Assembly: GCF_024623455.1 (NCBI RefSeq)
Contig: NZ_JANIPJ010000025.1
Location: 19,846-83,845 of the forward strand
Reading direction: 5' to 3'
Length of the DNA stretch: 64,000 bases
Source: Paenibacillus soyae
Lineage (GTDB): Bacteria > Bacillota > Bacilli > Paenibacillales > Paenibacillaceae
Numbering within the stretch: position 1 is the first letter of the stretch; the number at the start of each line of letters is the position of its first letter. The notes under the pieces are model-generated. The model was not told the origin of the DNA, made no database searches, and worked only from the letters and a program-made list of their open reading frames with translations. The position numbers and the translations under genes are program-made. This document shows positions 27,960-36,405 of the stretch, piece after piece.

Positions 27960-27971
27960 CATGGCGGGTAA

Positions 27972-28011
27972 AAGACGGCCGAATCGGACGATTCGGCCGT
28001 CTTCATTTTTT
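27972..28011 (+). terminator. Strong intrinsic terminator after the glycosidase gene
   Basis: AAGACGGCCGAATC (27972-27985) pairs perfectly with GATTCGGCCGTCTT (27990-28003), then CATTTTTT. It closes the carbohydrate island. Confidence 0.9.
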
Positions 28012-28046
28012 AGCGGGGAGAAATGGCATATTATCTGGAATAATGA

Positions 28047-28076
28047 TTCAACCGCAGGGCCTATTGCTCATATACT
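28047..28076 (+). promoter_or_regulatory. Candidate promoter for the three small unknown genes
   Basis: TTCAAC (28047-28052), 18 bases, TATACT (28071-28076), 33 bases before the GTG start. The -35 match is partial, and a sporulation sigma factor cannot be excluded. Confidence 0.35.
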
Positions 28077-28108
28077 GTTAGCAGCAGCCTTGTTGAGGGG
28101 GGAATCCG

Positions 28109-28636
28109 GTGAGAGATTACCAATCGAATCTTATTTTTTTGTGCGCGCTCATCGTGCTGGCGTTGATCTCCTATTTCATAGAAGCGAAGTCCGAACGAAC
28201 GGAAGTCGATGTGGACGAACAAATGATCGCGCTCGCGCACATGCAGGATTATGGCGCATTCTATTCCTTGGCCGAGGATTCGGATGAAAGGGAAGCGCTT
28301 CAGCAGCTTGAGGCCGACGACAGTATGGGATTCGGAGCATGGACGCGCGAAGCGCTTATGATCGTGGGAGAGCTTCCGCGGGACCAAGCCAGGCTAACCT
28401 TGCAGGATGCCGAGAAAATCGTGGCACAGACGGCGGGAACGGACTCGATCGTCGAGAAGTTCAACGGCATAGCGGGTGCTCCGGATTGGCAAGGAGGCAG
28501 CGGCGCGGATCGGAAAATATATTTTCTGGACGAAAGTAAGAGCGAAGCGGTCATCGTATTAAACGGCGTCAGCGCATCCCATGTTATTTACGAAAGAGGA
28601 ATCGTTAAGGAAGAGAGGCCATTAACCGGGAGTTAA
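28109..28636 (+). CDS. Unknown membrane-anchored protein, 175 residues
   Basis: Not recognised. GTG start behind a run of G residues (28097-28102). A hydrophobic segment LIFLCALIVLALISYFIEA at about residues 8-26 acts as uncleaved signal anchor, since no cleavage motif or lipobox cysteine follows. The remaining 150 residues are hydrophilic and acidic, with helical character in the middle (EREALQQLEADD, QARLTLQDAEKIVAQ) and a beta-like end (IYFLDESKSEAVIVLNGVSASHVIYERG). It heads a set of three small genes on the same strand, ending just before the rpsL promoter. The order and single-span design suggest a related role, but function is unknown. Confidence 0.7.
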   Translation: MRDYQSNLIFLCALIVLALISYFIEAKSERTEVDVDEQMIALAHMQDYGAFYSLAEDSDEREALQQLEADDSMGFGAWTREALMIVGELPRDQARLTLQDAEKIVAQTAGTDSIVEKFNGIAGAPDWQGGSGADRKIYFLDESKSEAVIVLNGVSASHVIYERGIVKEERPLTGS

Positions 28637-28714
28637 GGATTGCAACCATCGAAGAGTATCCGGCGTCTTTGTTACTAGAAGATTTCATTGAACGTAAGAA
28701 CGGAGATGCCGGAT

Positions 28715-29176
28715 ATGAGTAATAAAATGATCGGGTTTACCTTTAGTGTAATTCTGCTGGCAGCCGTTATCGCGTTCTTCGCCGGCGGCGGACTGGATCA
28801 GCAGGGCAATGGAGAAAAAACAACTCGTTTGCCGCAGCTTCAATCGGCTTTGGCCGTCCAAGGCGTCGAGCTTGGGGAAGAGGATACGGTTCGGACCTAT
28901 TACAAGCTGAACGGGCAGCGTCCGAGAACGTTCGAGCTTGCAAACGGCGAGTTTCTCTCCGTCTATGAATACCGATCGGAGAATGCGAGACGGAAGGGCG
29001 AATCCGATTTCGAAGAGATACGGGCGAGGGCCGACATGCAGATTCCAGAAGCTTATGTCGTTCGCAATGTGCTGCTGCACTATTGGTACGCGGGCCAGGC
29101 CGACCTGCCGACCGAGTTCGCGGACCGGATCGAAACGGCAGTCGTATCGCTGGGAGGCGAACGAACGACGAAATGA
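28715..29176 (+). CDS. Unknown membrane-anchored protein, 153 residues
   Basis: Not recognised. The ATG at 28715 is taken, 9 bases after GGAG (28702-28705). In-frame starts at 28688 (TTG) and 28706 (ATG, abutting the GGAG) are possible. One hydrophobic segment (MIGFTFSVILLAAVIAFFAGG, about residues 5-24) is followed by about 125 hydrophilic residues, probably outside the membrane, rich in Glu/Arg (EYRSENARRKGESDFEEIRA). Same plan as its upstream neighbour but no clear sequence likeness. It is followed 14 bases later by the third gene. Confidence 0.68.
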   Translation: MSNKMIGFTFSVILLAAVIAFFAGGGLDQQGNGEKTTRLPQLQSALAVQGVELGEEDTVRTYYKLNGQRPRTFELANGEFLSVYEYRSENARRKGESDFEEIRARADMQIPEAYVVRNVLLHYWYAGQADLPTEFADRIETAVVSLGGERTTK

Positions 29177-29190
29177 CGGGGGGAGAGTAA

Positions 29191-29451
29191 ATGATGCGCG
29201 ATTCTAATAACCGTCCGGTTCATGAAGAAATCGGTTCGGCGATAGATGAAAATATGGAGCGTCTAAAAGAGGCGGAGCATCCGTTTAAAGATCCGCATTC
29301 GTCTTTTCTCCAGCAAGCGGAAGGCGGCGGACCGATGCGGCGAACACATCTAGCGGACATGCCGCTTCCTGTTCGCGTTTTCGGTTATGTGCTGATCGCG
29401 ATATCTATTGTAATGGTTATTTTCGTAGCGGTGATTACATTTCGGGATTGA
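29191..29451 (+). CDS. Unknown small protein with C-terminal membrane segment, 86 residues
   Basis: Not recognised. ATG at 29191 (or 29194) behind GGGGGGAG. The first 55 residues are polar (EEIGSAIDENMERLKEAEHP). A single hydrophobic segment follows near the C-terminus (VFGYVLIAISIVMVIFVAVI, about 64-83), so this is a tail-anchored type, opposite in layout to its two upstream neighbours. Tight spacing with the 153-residue gene supports one transcript. Confidence 0.68.
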   Translation: MMRDSNNRPVHEEIGSAIDENMERLKEAEHPFKDPHSSFLQQAEGGGPMRRTHLADMPLPVRVFGYVLIAISIVMVIFVAVITFRD

Positions 29452-29526
29452 ACGACGGGAAGGATTCCGAGTTTTATAATGTTCTTGTAAATTGGACAAG
29501 CCGACAAAAAACGGCGATTTTCACGC

Positions 29527-29556
29527 TTGACACGCCTATAAGCAAAGTGATAATAT
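29527..29556 (+). promoter_or_regulatory. Sigma-A promoter of the str operon (rpsL)
   Basis: Consensus TTGACA (29527-29532), 18-base spacer, TAATAT (29551-29556), leaving a leader of about 125 bases before rpsL. The leader contains GCCCAGGC/GCCTGGCTC-like complementary bases (29574-29614) that may form a stem. Confidence 0.7.
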
Positions 29557-29688
29557 ATCGGAGTGTGCCTGACGCCCAGGCTTGGAAATTGTATTGTTCA
29601 ATTATGAACCGCCTGGCTCTGTGGGCTTAAAAATTGGGTGAAATGTCTACCATAATAAAGACATGAATATGTGGAAGGGGGTGGCAAC

Positions 29689-30108
29689 ATGCCAACAATC
29701 AACCAGCTCGTTCGCAAAGGCCGTCAAGCGAAGGTCGTTAAATCGAAATCGCCAGCCTTGCAAAGAGGTTTCAACGCATTGAAACGTGAAGCGACTGACA
29801 TCAGCGCGCCTCAAAAACGCGGTGTGTGCACTCGCGTAGGTACAATGACTCCGAAAAAACCGAACTCCGCGCTTCGTAAGTACGCGCGCGTACGTTTGAC
29901 AAACCGTGTAGAGGTTACAGCGTACATCCCAGGTATCGGTCATAACCTGCAAGAGCACAGCGTCGTTCTTATCCGCGGCGGTCGTGTTAAGGACCTTCCG
30001 GGTGTTCGTTACCATATCGTGCGCGGCGCATTGGATACTGCGGGTGTTAACAACCGTAACCAATCCCGTTCCAAATACGGTACGAAACGTCCTAAAGTTA
30101 AGAAGTAA
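29689..30108 (+). CDS. rpsL: 30S ribosomal protein S12
   Basis: Decoding-centre protein of 139 residues, site of streptomycin resistance. The ATG at 29689 follows GGAAGGGGG. The two streptomycin regions are wild type: TPKKPNSALRK (Lys near residue 56 here, Lys42/43 in E. coli numbering) and GGRVKDLPGVRYH. The L7Ae-like gene that usually precedes rpsL in Bacillus is absent. Confidence 0.97.
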   Translation: MPTINQLVRKGRQAKVVKSKSPALQRGFNALKREATDISAPQKRGVCTRVGTMTPKKPNSALRKYARVRLTNRVEVTAYIPGIGHNLQEHSVVLIRGGRVKDLPGVRYHIVRGALDTAGVNNRNQSRSKYGTKRPKVKK

Positions 30109-30173
30109 GTATAACCCAGACGGGTTAATAACATGCTAGAACAAGTTACTATTAGAAGAAAGGGGGACTTTAC

Positions 30174-30644
30174 ATGCCACGCAAAGGTCCTGTAACGAAA
30201 CGCGATGTGCTGCCGGATCCGGTTTACAATAGCAAACTGGTAACTCGTCTGATCAACCGCATTATGATCGACGGTAAGAGAGGTACTGCACAAACGCTGT
30301 TATACGATGCTTTCAAGCTGATCCAAGAGCGTTCCGGTAAAGATCCAATGGAAGTGTTCGAAGCAGCATTGAAAAACATCATGCCGGTTCTTGAGGTTAA
30401 AGCTCGCCGTGTAGGCGGCGCTAACTACCAAGTGCCGATCGAGGTTAAGCCTGAGCGCCGTACGGCTCTTGGTCTTCGTTGGCTCGTGAACTACTCGCGT
30501 AACCGCGGCGAGAAAACGATGACTGAGCGTCTTGCAGCTGAAATCCTGGATGCTTCCAACAACACTGGCGCATCCGTTAAGAAGCGTGAAGACACGCACA
30601 AAATGGCTGAAGCAAACAAAGCGTTTGCTCACTACCGTTGGTAG
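30174..30644 (+). CDS. rpsG: 30S ribosomal protein S7
   Basis: Primary binder of the 16S 3' major domain, 156 residues, the standard length. Starts MPRKGPVTKRDVLPDPVYNS and ends MAEANKAFAHYRW, both family-typical. AGAAAGGGGG precedes the ATG. Sits between rpsL and fusA in the str order. Confidence 0.97.
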   Translation: MPRKGPVTKRDVLPDPVYNSKLVTRLINRIMIDGKRGTAQTLLYDAFKLIQERSGKDPMEVFEAALKNIMPVLEVKARRVGGANYQVPIEVKPERRTALGLRWLVNYSRNRGEKTMTERLAAEILDASNNTGASVKKREDTHKMAEANKAFAHYRW

Positions 30645-30673
30645 GATAACCATAATCGAGAGGAGACATATTC

Positions 30674-32755
30674 ATGGCAAGAGAGTTCTCCTTGGAAAAT
30701 ACGCGTAACATCGGTATCATGGCGCATATCGATGCTGGTAAAACCACGACTACTGAACGGATCTTGTTCTTCACGGGCCGTACCCACAAAATCGGCGAGG
30801 TGCACGAAGGTGCAGCTACGATGGACTGGATGGAGCAGGAACAAGAGCGCGGCATCACGATTACGTCTGCCGCTACAACCGCTCAATGGAAGGGCAACCG
30901 CATCAATATCATTGATACTCCGGGTCACGTTGACTTCACAGTAGAAGTTGAACGTTCCCTGCGCGTATTGGACGGGGCCGTTGGTGTTTTCAGTGCGAAA
31001 GAAGGCGTTGAGCCGCAATCCGAGACGGTATGGCGTCAAGCTGACCGTTACGGCGTTCCGCGGATCGCTTACGTTAACAAGATGGACATCATTGGCGCAG
31101 ACTACCTGAATGTCGTTAAAGACATGCGCGAGCGTCTGCAAGCTAATGCTGTTGCGATTCAGCTTCCTATGGGTGCTGAGTCCGACTTCATCGGCGTAAT
31201 CGACCTTGTAGAGCGTGTAGCTTACACGTACAAAGACGACCTTGGCAAAGAGCCGATCCAATCCGAAATCCCTGCCGAGTACGCTGACCAAGTTGAAGAA
31301 CTTCGTGCAGAGCTCGTAGAGAAAGTTGCGGAATTGGACGAAGAGCTGATGATGAAGTATCTGGAAGGCGAAGAAATTACGATTCCAGAACTGAAAGCCG
31401 TTCTTCGTAAAGGCGTTTGCGAAGTTAAAATCTTCCCGGTTGTTGCAGGTTCTTCCTACCGTAACAAAGGCGTTCAATTGGTATTGGATGCGGTTGTTGA
31501 CTACTTGCCTGCGCCAGTTGACGTACCAGCTATCAAAGGTACGCTCGAAGATGGCGAAGAAGCGGTACGTCCTTCTTCCGATACAGAGCCGTTCTCGGCC
31601 CTGGCATTCAAAATCATGACGGACCCTTACGTAGGACGCCTGACGTTCTTCCGCGTATACTCCGGTATCCTGAAATCCGGCTCCTATGTTCTGAACGCAA
31701 CAAAGAACAAACGCGAGCGTATCGGACGGATCCTGCAGATGCACGCGAACAGCCGTCAAGAAATTTCGGAAGTATACTCGGGCGATATCGCTGCTGCGGT
31801 AGGTCTGAAGGATACAACGACTGGCGATACTCTGTGTGACGAGAAGTTCCCAATCGTTCTTGAATCGATGAACTTCCCTGAGCCGGTTATCCAAATCGCG
31901 ATCGAGCCTAAGACGAAAGCAGACCAAGACAAACTTGGCGTTGCGATCTCCAAGCTCGCCGAGGAAGATCCAACATTCCGTGCGTATACAGACGAAGAAA
32001 CGAACCAAACGATCATCGCGGGTATGGGTGAGCTTCACCTTGAAATCCTCGTTGACCGTATGTTCCGTGAATTCAAAGTAGAAACGAATGTAGGTAAACC
32101 TCAGGTTGCTTACCGTGAGACTTTCCGCGCTGCGGCTAAAGTTGAAGGTAAATTCGTTCGTCAGTCCGGCGGTAAAGGCCAGTTCGGTCATTGTTGGGTC
32201 GAGTTCGAACCACAAGAAGCCGGCGCAGGCTTTACCTTCGAAAGCAAGGTTGTGGGTGGCGCGATTCCTCGTGAATTTATCGCTCCAATCCAAGCTGGTA
32301 TCGAAGAGTCCATGAAGAACGGCGTTATCGCCGGCTTCCCGCTCGTTGATATCAAAGCTACCGTTGTCGATGGTTCCTACCATGACGTCGACTCCTCCGA
32401 GATGGCGTTTAAGATCGCGGGCTCCCTGGCTCTTAAAGCTGCGAAAGAAAAATGTAAGCCTGTCCTTCTTGAGCCAATCATGAAGGTAGAGGTTACTGTT
32501 CCTGAAGAGTACATGGGCGACGTTATGGGCATGCTGAACTCCCGCCGCGGTCGCATCGAAGGTATGGATTCCCGCGCAGGCGCGCAAATCATCCGTGCTA
32601 AGGTGCCTCTCTCCGAGATGTTCGGTTACTCCACGACTCTGCGTTCCGGTACGCAAGGACGCGGCGTATTCTCGATGGAGCTTTCTCACTACGAAGAAGT
32701 TCCGAAGTCGATCGCCGAAGAGATTATCGCTAAGCACAAAGGCAACGCTGAGTAA
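30674..32755 (+). CDS. fusA: Elongation factor G
   Basis: Translocation GTPase of 693 residues. G-domain motifs: AHIDAGKTTTTE (P-loop, about residues 17-28), DTPGHVDFT and NKMD. Domain IV carries the loop near KGQFGHCWVEF and the C-terminal domain ends KHKGNAE. Ribosome binding site GAGAGGAG. Standard str operon position. Confidence 0.98.
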   Translation: MAREFSLENTRNIGIMAHIDAGKTTTTERILFFTGRTHKIGEVHEGAATMDWMEQEQERGITITSAATTAQWKGNRINIIDTPGHVDFTVEVERSLRVLDGAVGVFSAKEGVEPQSETVWRQADRYGVPRIAYVNKMDIIGADYLNVVKDMRERLQANAVAIQLPMGAESDFIGVIDLVERVAYTYKDDLGKEPIQSEIPAEYADQVEELRAELVEKVAELDEELMMKYLEGEEITIPELKAVLRKGVCEVKIFPVVAGSSYRNKGVQLVLDAVVDYLPAPVDVPAIKGTLEDGEEAVRPSSDTEPFSALAFKIMTDPYVGRLTFFRVYSGILKSGSYVLNATKNKRERIGRILQMHANSRQEISEVYSGDIAAAVGLKDTTTGDTLCDEKFPIVLESMNFPEPVIQIAIEPKTKADQDKLGVAISKLAEEDPTFRAYTDEETNQTIIAGMGELHLEILVDRMFREFKVETNVGKPQVAYRETFRAAAKVEGKFVRQSGGKGQFGHCWVEFEPQEAGAGFTFESKVVGGAIPREFIAPIQAGIEESMKNGVIAGFPLVDIKATVVDGSYHDVDSSEMAFKIAGSLALKAAKEKCKPVLLEPIMKVEVTVPEEYMGDVMGMLNSRRGRIEGMDSRAGAQIIRAKVPLSEMFGYSTTLRSGTQGRGVFSMELSHYEEVPKSIAEEIIAKHKGNAE

Positions 32756-32873
32756 TTTTTGCTCAATGCGTGCCTATGACTTAAGTTGTAATTGGCCGTC
32801 ATCAGGTGTGCATGCACTCTCGGTGCCGGCCCACACATACAAAAACAAGTTAAATTGAGGAGGATTCAGTTCA

Positions 32874-34064
32874 ATGGCTAAGGCAAAATTTGAACGTAAT
32901 AAACCGCATGTTAACATCGGTACAATCGGTCACGTTGACCACGGCAAAACAACTTTGACTGCTGCGATCACGACTGTACTTTCCAAAAAATACGGCGGCG
33001 CTGCAGTAGCGTTCGACCAAATCGACAAAGCTCCAGAAGAGCGCGAGCGCGGTATCACGATCTCCACAGCTCACGTTGAGTATGAGACTCCTAACCGTCA
33101 CTACGCTCACGTTGACTGCCCAGGTCACGCCGACTACGTTAAAAACATGATCACTGGCGCGGCACAAATGGACGGCGCGATCCTGGTAGTATCCGCTTCC
33201 GACGGCCCAATGCCACAAACGCGCGAGCACATCCTGCTCTCCCGCCAAGTAGGCGTTCCTTACATCGTCGTATTCCTGAACAAATGCGACATGGTTGAAG
33301 ACGAAGAGCTTCTTGAGCTGGTTGAAATGGAAGTTCGCGACCTTCTGTCCGAGTACGAGTTCCCAGGCGATGACACTCCAATCATCCGCGGCGCTGCTCG
33401 TGAAGCTCTGGCTAACCCAGACGGTCCTTGGGCTGACAAAATCGTTGAACTGTTCGAGCAAATCGACACATACATCCCAACTCCTGAGCGCGACACGGCT
33501 AAGCCTTTCCTTATGCCTGTCGAGGACGTATTCACAATCACAGGCCGTGGTACAGTTGCTACAGGCCGCGTAGAGCGTGGTACAATCAAAGTTGGCGACG
33601 AGATCGAAATCATCGGTCTTCAAGAAGAAACTCGCAAATCCGTTGTTACAGGCGTTGAGATGTTCCGCAAATTGCTGGACTCCGCTCAAGCCGGCGACAA
33701 CGTAGGCGCACTTCTTCGCGGTGTTGACCGTAAAGACATCGAGCGCGGTCAAGTTCTGGCTAAACCAGGTTCGGTTAAGCCGCACACGAACTTCACAGCT
33801 CAAATCTACGTTCTGACTAAAGAAGAGGGTGGCCGTCATAAGCCTTTCTTCACAGGCTACCGTCCACAATTCTATTTCCGTACAACTGACGTAACAGGTA
33901 TCATCAACCTGCCTGAAGGTACTGAAATGGTTATGCCTGGCGACAACATCACGGTTACAGTTGAACTGATCGCTCCAATCGCGGTTGAAGAAGGAACTCG
34001 CTTCTCCATCCGTGAAGGCGGCCGTACTGTAGGCGCTGGCGCTGTAGCTACAATCCTGAAATAG
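32874..34064 (+). CDS. tuf: Elongation factor Tu
   Basis: Delivers aminoacyl-tRNA to the ribosome. 396 residues with GHVDHGKTT (about 19-27), the switch I region ending RGITIST, DCPGHADY, and NKCD. Codon use is strongly biased, as expected for an abundant protein. A terminator follows at 34100, closing the str operon. Confidence 0.98.
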   Translation: MAKAKFERNKPHVNIGTIGHVDHGKTTLTAAITTVLSKKYGGAAVAFDQIDKAPEERERGITISTAHVEYETPNRHYAHVDCPGHADYVKNMITGAAQMDGAILVVSASDGPMPQTREHILLSRQVGVPYIVVFLNKCDMVEDEELLELVEMEVRDLLSEYEFPGDDTPIIRGAAREALANPDGPWADKIVELFEQIDTYIPTPERDTAKPFLMPVEDVFTITGRGTVATGRVERGTIKVGDEIEIIGLQEETRKSVVTGVEMFRKLLDSAQAGDNVGALLRGVDRKDIERGQVLAKPGSVKPHTNFTAQIYVLTKEEGGRHKPFFTGYRPQFYFRTTDVTGIINLPEGTEMVMPGDNITVTVELIAPIAVEEGTRFSIREGGRTVGAGAVATILK

Positions 34065-34099
34065 TCCTAAAGCAGCCGTCAGGCTGCTACGGATTCTGT

Positions 34100-34134
34100 A
34101 AAACCCTCACTTCGGTGAGGGTTTTTTGTTTTTG
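34100..34134 (+). terminator. Intrinsic terminator after tuf
   Basis: AAAACCCTCAC, loop TTCG, GTGAGGGTTTTTTG: a perfect stem with a stable tetraloop and a T run. Confidence 0.93.
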
Positions 34135-34178
34135 AGAAACTTTTCATGCAATAACATCATTTAGCAGAAAGATAATCA

Positions 34179-34207
34179 TTGACGGTTGGGGCGGGTAGAC
34201 TTATGAT
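34179..34207 (+). promoter_or_regulatory. Sigma-A promoter for the COG2984-type ABC transporter
   Basis: TTGACG (34179-34184), exactly 17 bases, TATGAT (34202-34207), about 150 bases before the first gene. The leader (34208-34359) is AT-rich. I saw no T-box or other known riboswitch signature in it. Confidence 0.65.
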
Positions 34208-34359
34208 AATTATTATAGTTAATTTATAATCGTTTTTTCGCTAAAAAATGGAATTTAATTATTCGACGCATTAATACTTTAGCGACTAAAAGCGATAAAG
34301 CTTCGACGTATATTTGCAACAAACCAAAAAAGAAATAATTATTGAGAGGGGTTATTAAA

Positions 34360-35403
34360 ATGAAGAAGAAGTTTTGGCTTGGACTGGCTCTCGCGTCCTT
34401 GATGACGGTGACGGCAGCATGCGGCGGCAACGCGGGTAAAGCGAATACGGAGAATGAAGGGCAAGCAGCAAATAACGGCGGCACCGAAGGAAAGTCTTAT
34501 TCGATCGCAATCTCGCAAATCGTGGAGCATCCATCGCTGGACGCTACGCGCCAAGGATTTCTTGACGCGTTGAAGGACGCAGGATTTGTTGAAGGGGACA
34601 ATTTGAAAGTTGATTATAACAATGCGCAAGGCGATGCGAACAACTTCAAGCCAATCGCCGAGAAGATTGCGTCGGACAAGCCGGATCTTGCGCTTGGAAT
34701 CGCTACGCCTAACACGCAGGTGTTGGTCGACGAGATCAAAGATTTCCCGGTTCTCTTCGCGGCAGTCACGGATCCCGTTGATGCGGGCATCGTTTCGCAA
34801 TTGGAAGCGCCAGGCGGCAACGTAACGGGAGCTTCCGATTCGAACCCTGATGCAATTGTACAAACGATGGACTTTATCGCCAAGGAGTTCCCAGACGTGA
34901 AGAGCGTTGGCATCGTGATCGACGAATCGCAGGACAATGCTGTCGTGATGAGCGCAGTCGCTGAGGAGGCTTTGGCCAAGCATAATATTACGCTTGTGAA
35001 GGCGCCTGTAGCGAACGCTTCCGATATTCAGCAAGCAGCTGAATCTTTGGTAGGACGAGTACAAGCTATTTATATTACATTGGATAACACGGTTGTTGCT
35101 GGCGTTGAAGCGATTATCGACGTAGCTGCCGAGAACGACATTCCGTTCTTCTCTGCCGATCGCGATACAGTTGAGAAAGGCGCTTTCGCAACGGTTGGTT
35201 TCAAATACTACGATCATGGTTATGAAGCCGGCCAGATGGCTGTCGAGATCTTGAATGGGAAAAATCCAGGAGAGATGAACGTGTCGAAGCCGCAGAAGCT
35301 AGACTTCATTATTAACCTTAAAGCAGCGGAAGAGCAAGGCATAACGGTAACGGATGCAATGAAGGCATACGTGAAGGATCCGGACAACAATATTATTCAG
35401 TAA
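34360..35403 (+). CDS. ABC transporter substrate-binding lipoprotein (TrpX/COG2984 type)
   Basis: Periplasmic-binding-protein-fold lipoprotein, 347 residues from the ATG at 34360, which follows GAGAGGGG. The signal peptide ends at TAAC with the lipidated Cys at residue 21, then a Gly/Asn/Glu linker. The core (YSIAISQIVEHPSLDATRQG, then LALGIATPNTQVL and FSADRDTVEKGAFATVGFKYYDHGYEAG) is typical of the COG2984 family, predicted to bind tryptophan, tyrosine or related aromatic compounds. The substrate is not proven by the sequence. Forms one operon with the permease and ATPase that follow. Confidence 0.88.
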   Translation: MKKKFWLGLALASLMTVTAACGGNAGKANTENEGQAANNGGTEGKSYSIAISQIVEHPSLDATRQGFLDALKDAGFVEGDNLKVDYNNAQGDANNFKPIAEKIASDKPDLALGIATPNTQVLVDEIKDFPVLFAAVTDPVDAGIVSQLEAPGGNVTGASDSNPDAIVQTMDFIAKEFPDVKSVGIVIDESQDNAVVMSAVAEEALAKHNITLVKAPVANASDIQQAAESLVGRVQAIYITLDNTVVAGVEAIIDVAAENDIPFFSADRDTVEKGAFATVGFKYYDHGYEAGQMAVEILNGKNPGEMNVSKPQKLDFIINLKAAEEQGITVTDAMKAYVKDPDNNIIQ

Positions 35404-35490
35404 ATCTCGAAATAAGCGAAAGATCATATAACATGGGGTGATCGGGATTCTGGTTCACCCCATTTTCCATGGAAAAAGGAGGGGAATGCA

Positions 35491-36405
35491 ATGATGACAT
35501 CGATGATAGGAGCCGTTGAAAGCGGATTGCTGTATGCATTAATGGCTCTTGGCGTATATATAACGTTTCGCATTCTTGACTTTCCGGATCTCACGGTGGA
35601 CGGCAGCTTCACGACGGGGGCAGCGATCGGCACGGTCATGACGATAGCCGGAAGCCCGCCATGGCTCGCGGTCGTATATGCATTCATCGGTGGGGGTTTA
35701 GCAGGGATGTGCACGGGCTTGCTTCATACCAAAGGCAAGATTAACGGATTGTTATCCGGGATTATTATGATGATAGCCTTATATTCGATTAACCTTCGCA
35801 TACTAGGGAAGCCGGTTGTTTCCCTTCGCGGCGAAGCAAACCTATTCGAATCAGTGTCGGTTTTGGTGATTGGAATCGGTCTCGTTATCGCAGTCATGAT
35901 TGCTCTTGTATTATTTTTCAAGACGGACATGGGTCTCAGTCTGCGAGCGACAGGCGATAATAATCGCATGATCCGCAGCTTCGGCGCGAATACCGATACG
36001 ACAACCATATTAGGCGTATCCTTGTCCAACGCGCTTGTTGCCTGTTCGGGCGCACTAATCGCCTTCTCCCAAAATTCGGCCAACAACACGATGGGCATAG
36101 GGATGATCGTCGTGGGCTTGGCTTCCGTCATTATCGGAGAGGCGATATTCGGGTCCAAATCGATTCTTCGGGCTGTCATTGCGGTTGTTCTCGGCGCAAT
36201 CATCTACCGCATCATTTATGCACTGGCGCTTCGCGTACCATGGCTGGATGCGCAGGATATGAAGCTCATTACCGCGGTTATCATAATCGGCGCTCTTGTC
36301 GTTCCGACCATTCGCAGAGCAGTGAAGCAGAAATCGATGGCGAAGAAGCGAACGGAAGACGTATTAGCATCGCTTACGACCGGCAGGAATGGAGGTGCCC
36401 GATAA
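35491..36405 (+). CDS. ABC transporter permease (COG4120 type)
   Basis: Membrane subunit, 304 residues, of the branched-chain permease-like fold. It has about eight to nine hydrophobic segments and the family segment ILDFPDLTVDGSFTTGAAIG (about residues 28-47). GLSLRATGDNNRMIRSFGAN follows in a cytoplasmic loop. AAGGAGGGG precedes the ATG pair at 35491/35494. Its stop overlaps the ATPase start by one base (TAATG), implying coupled translation. Confidence 0.9.
   Translation: MMTSMIGAVESGLLYALMALGVYITFRILDFPDLTVDGSFTTGAAIGTVMTIAGSPPWLAVVYAFIGGGLAGMCTGLLHTKGKINGLLSGIIMMIALYSINLRILGKPVVSLRGEANLFESVSVLVIGIGLVIAVMIALVLFFKTDMGLSLRATGDNNRMIRSFGANTDTTTILGVSLSNALVACSGALIAFSQNSANNTMGIGMIVVGLASVIIGEAIFGSKSILRAVIAVVLGAIIYRIIYALALRVPWLDAQDMKLITAVIIIGALVVPTIRRAVKQKSMAKKRTEDVLASLTTGRNGGAR

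Noticed and set aside
29448..29630. 60-codon plus-strand frame before rpsL
   Set aside because: It covers the rpsL promoter and lacks a ribosome binding site or family likeness.
30632..32737. A 701-codon open frame on the minus strand opposite fusA
   Set aside because: It mirrors a strongly codon-biased gene; no family sequence, no ribosome binding site, and fusA is certain.
34208..34359. Search for a T-box or other riboswitch in the leader of the COG2984 transporter
   Set aside because: No T-box sequence or terminator/antiterminator pair could be seen.
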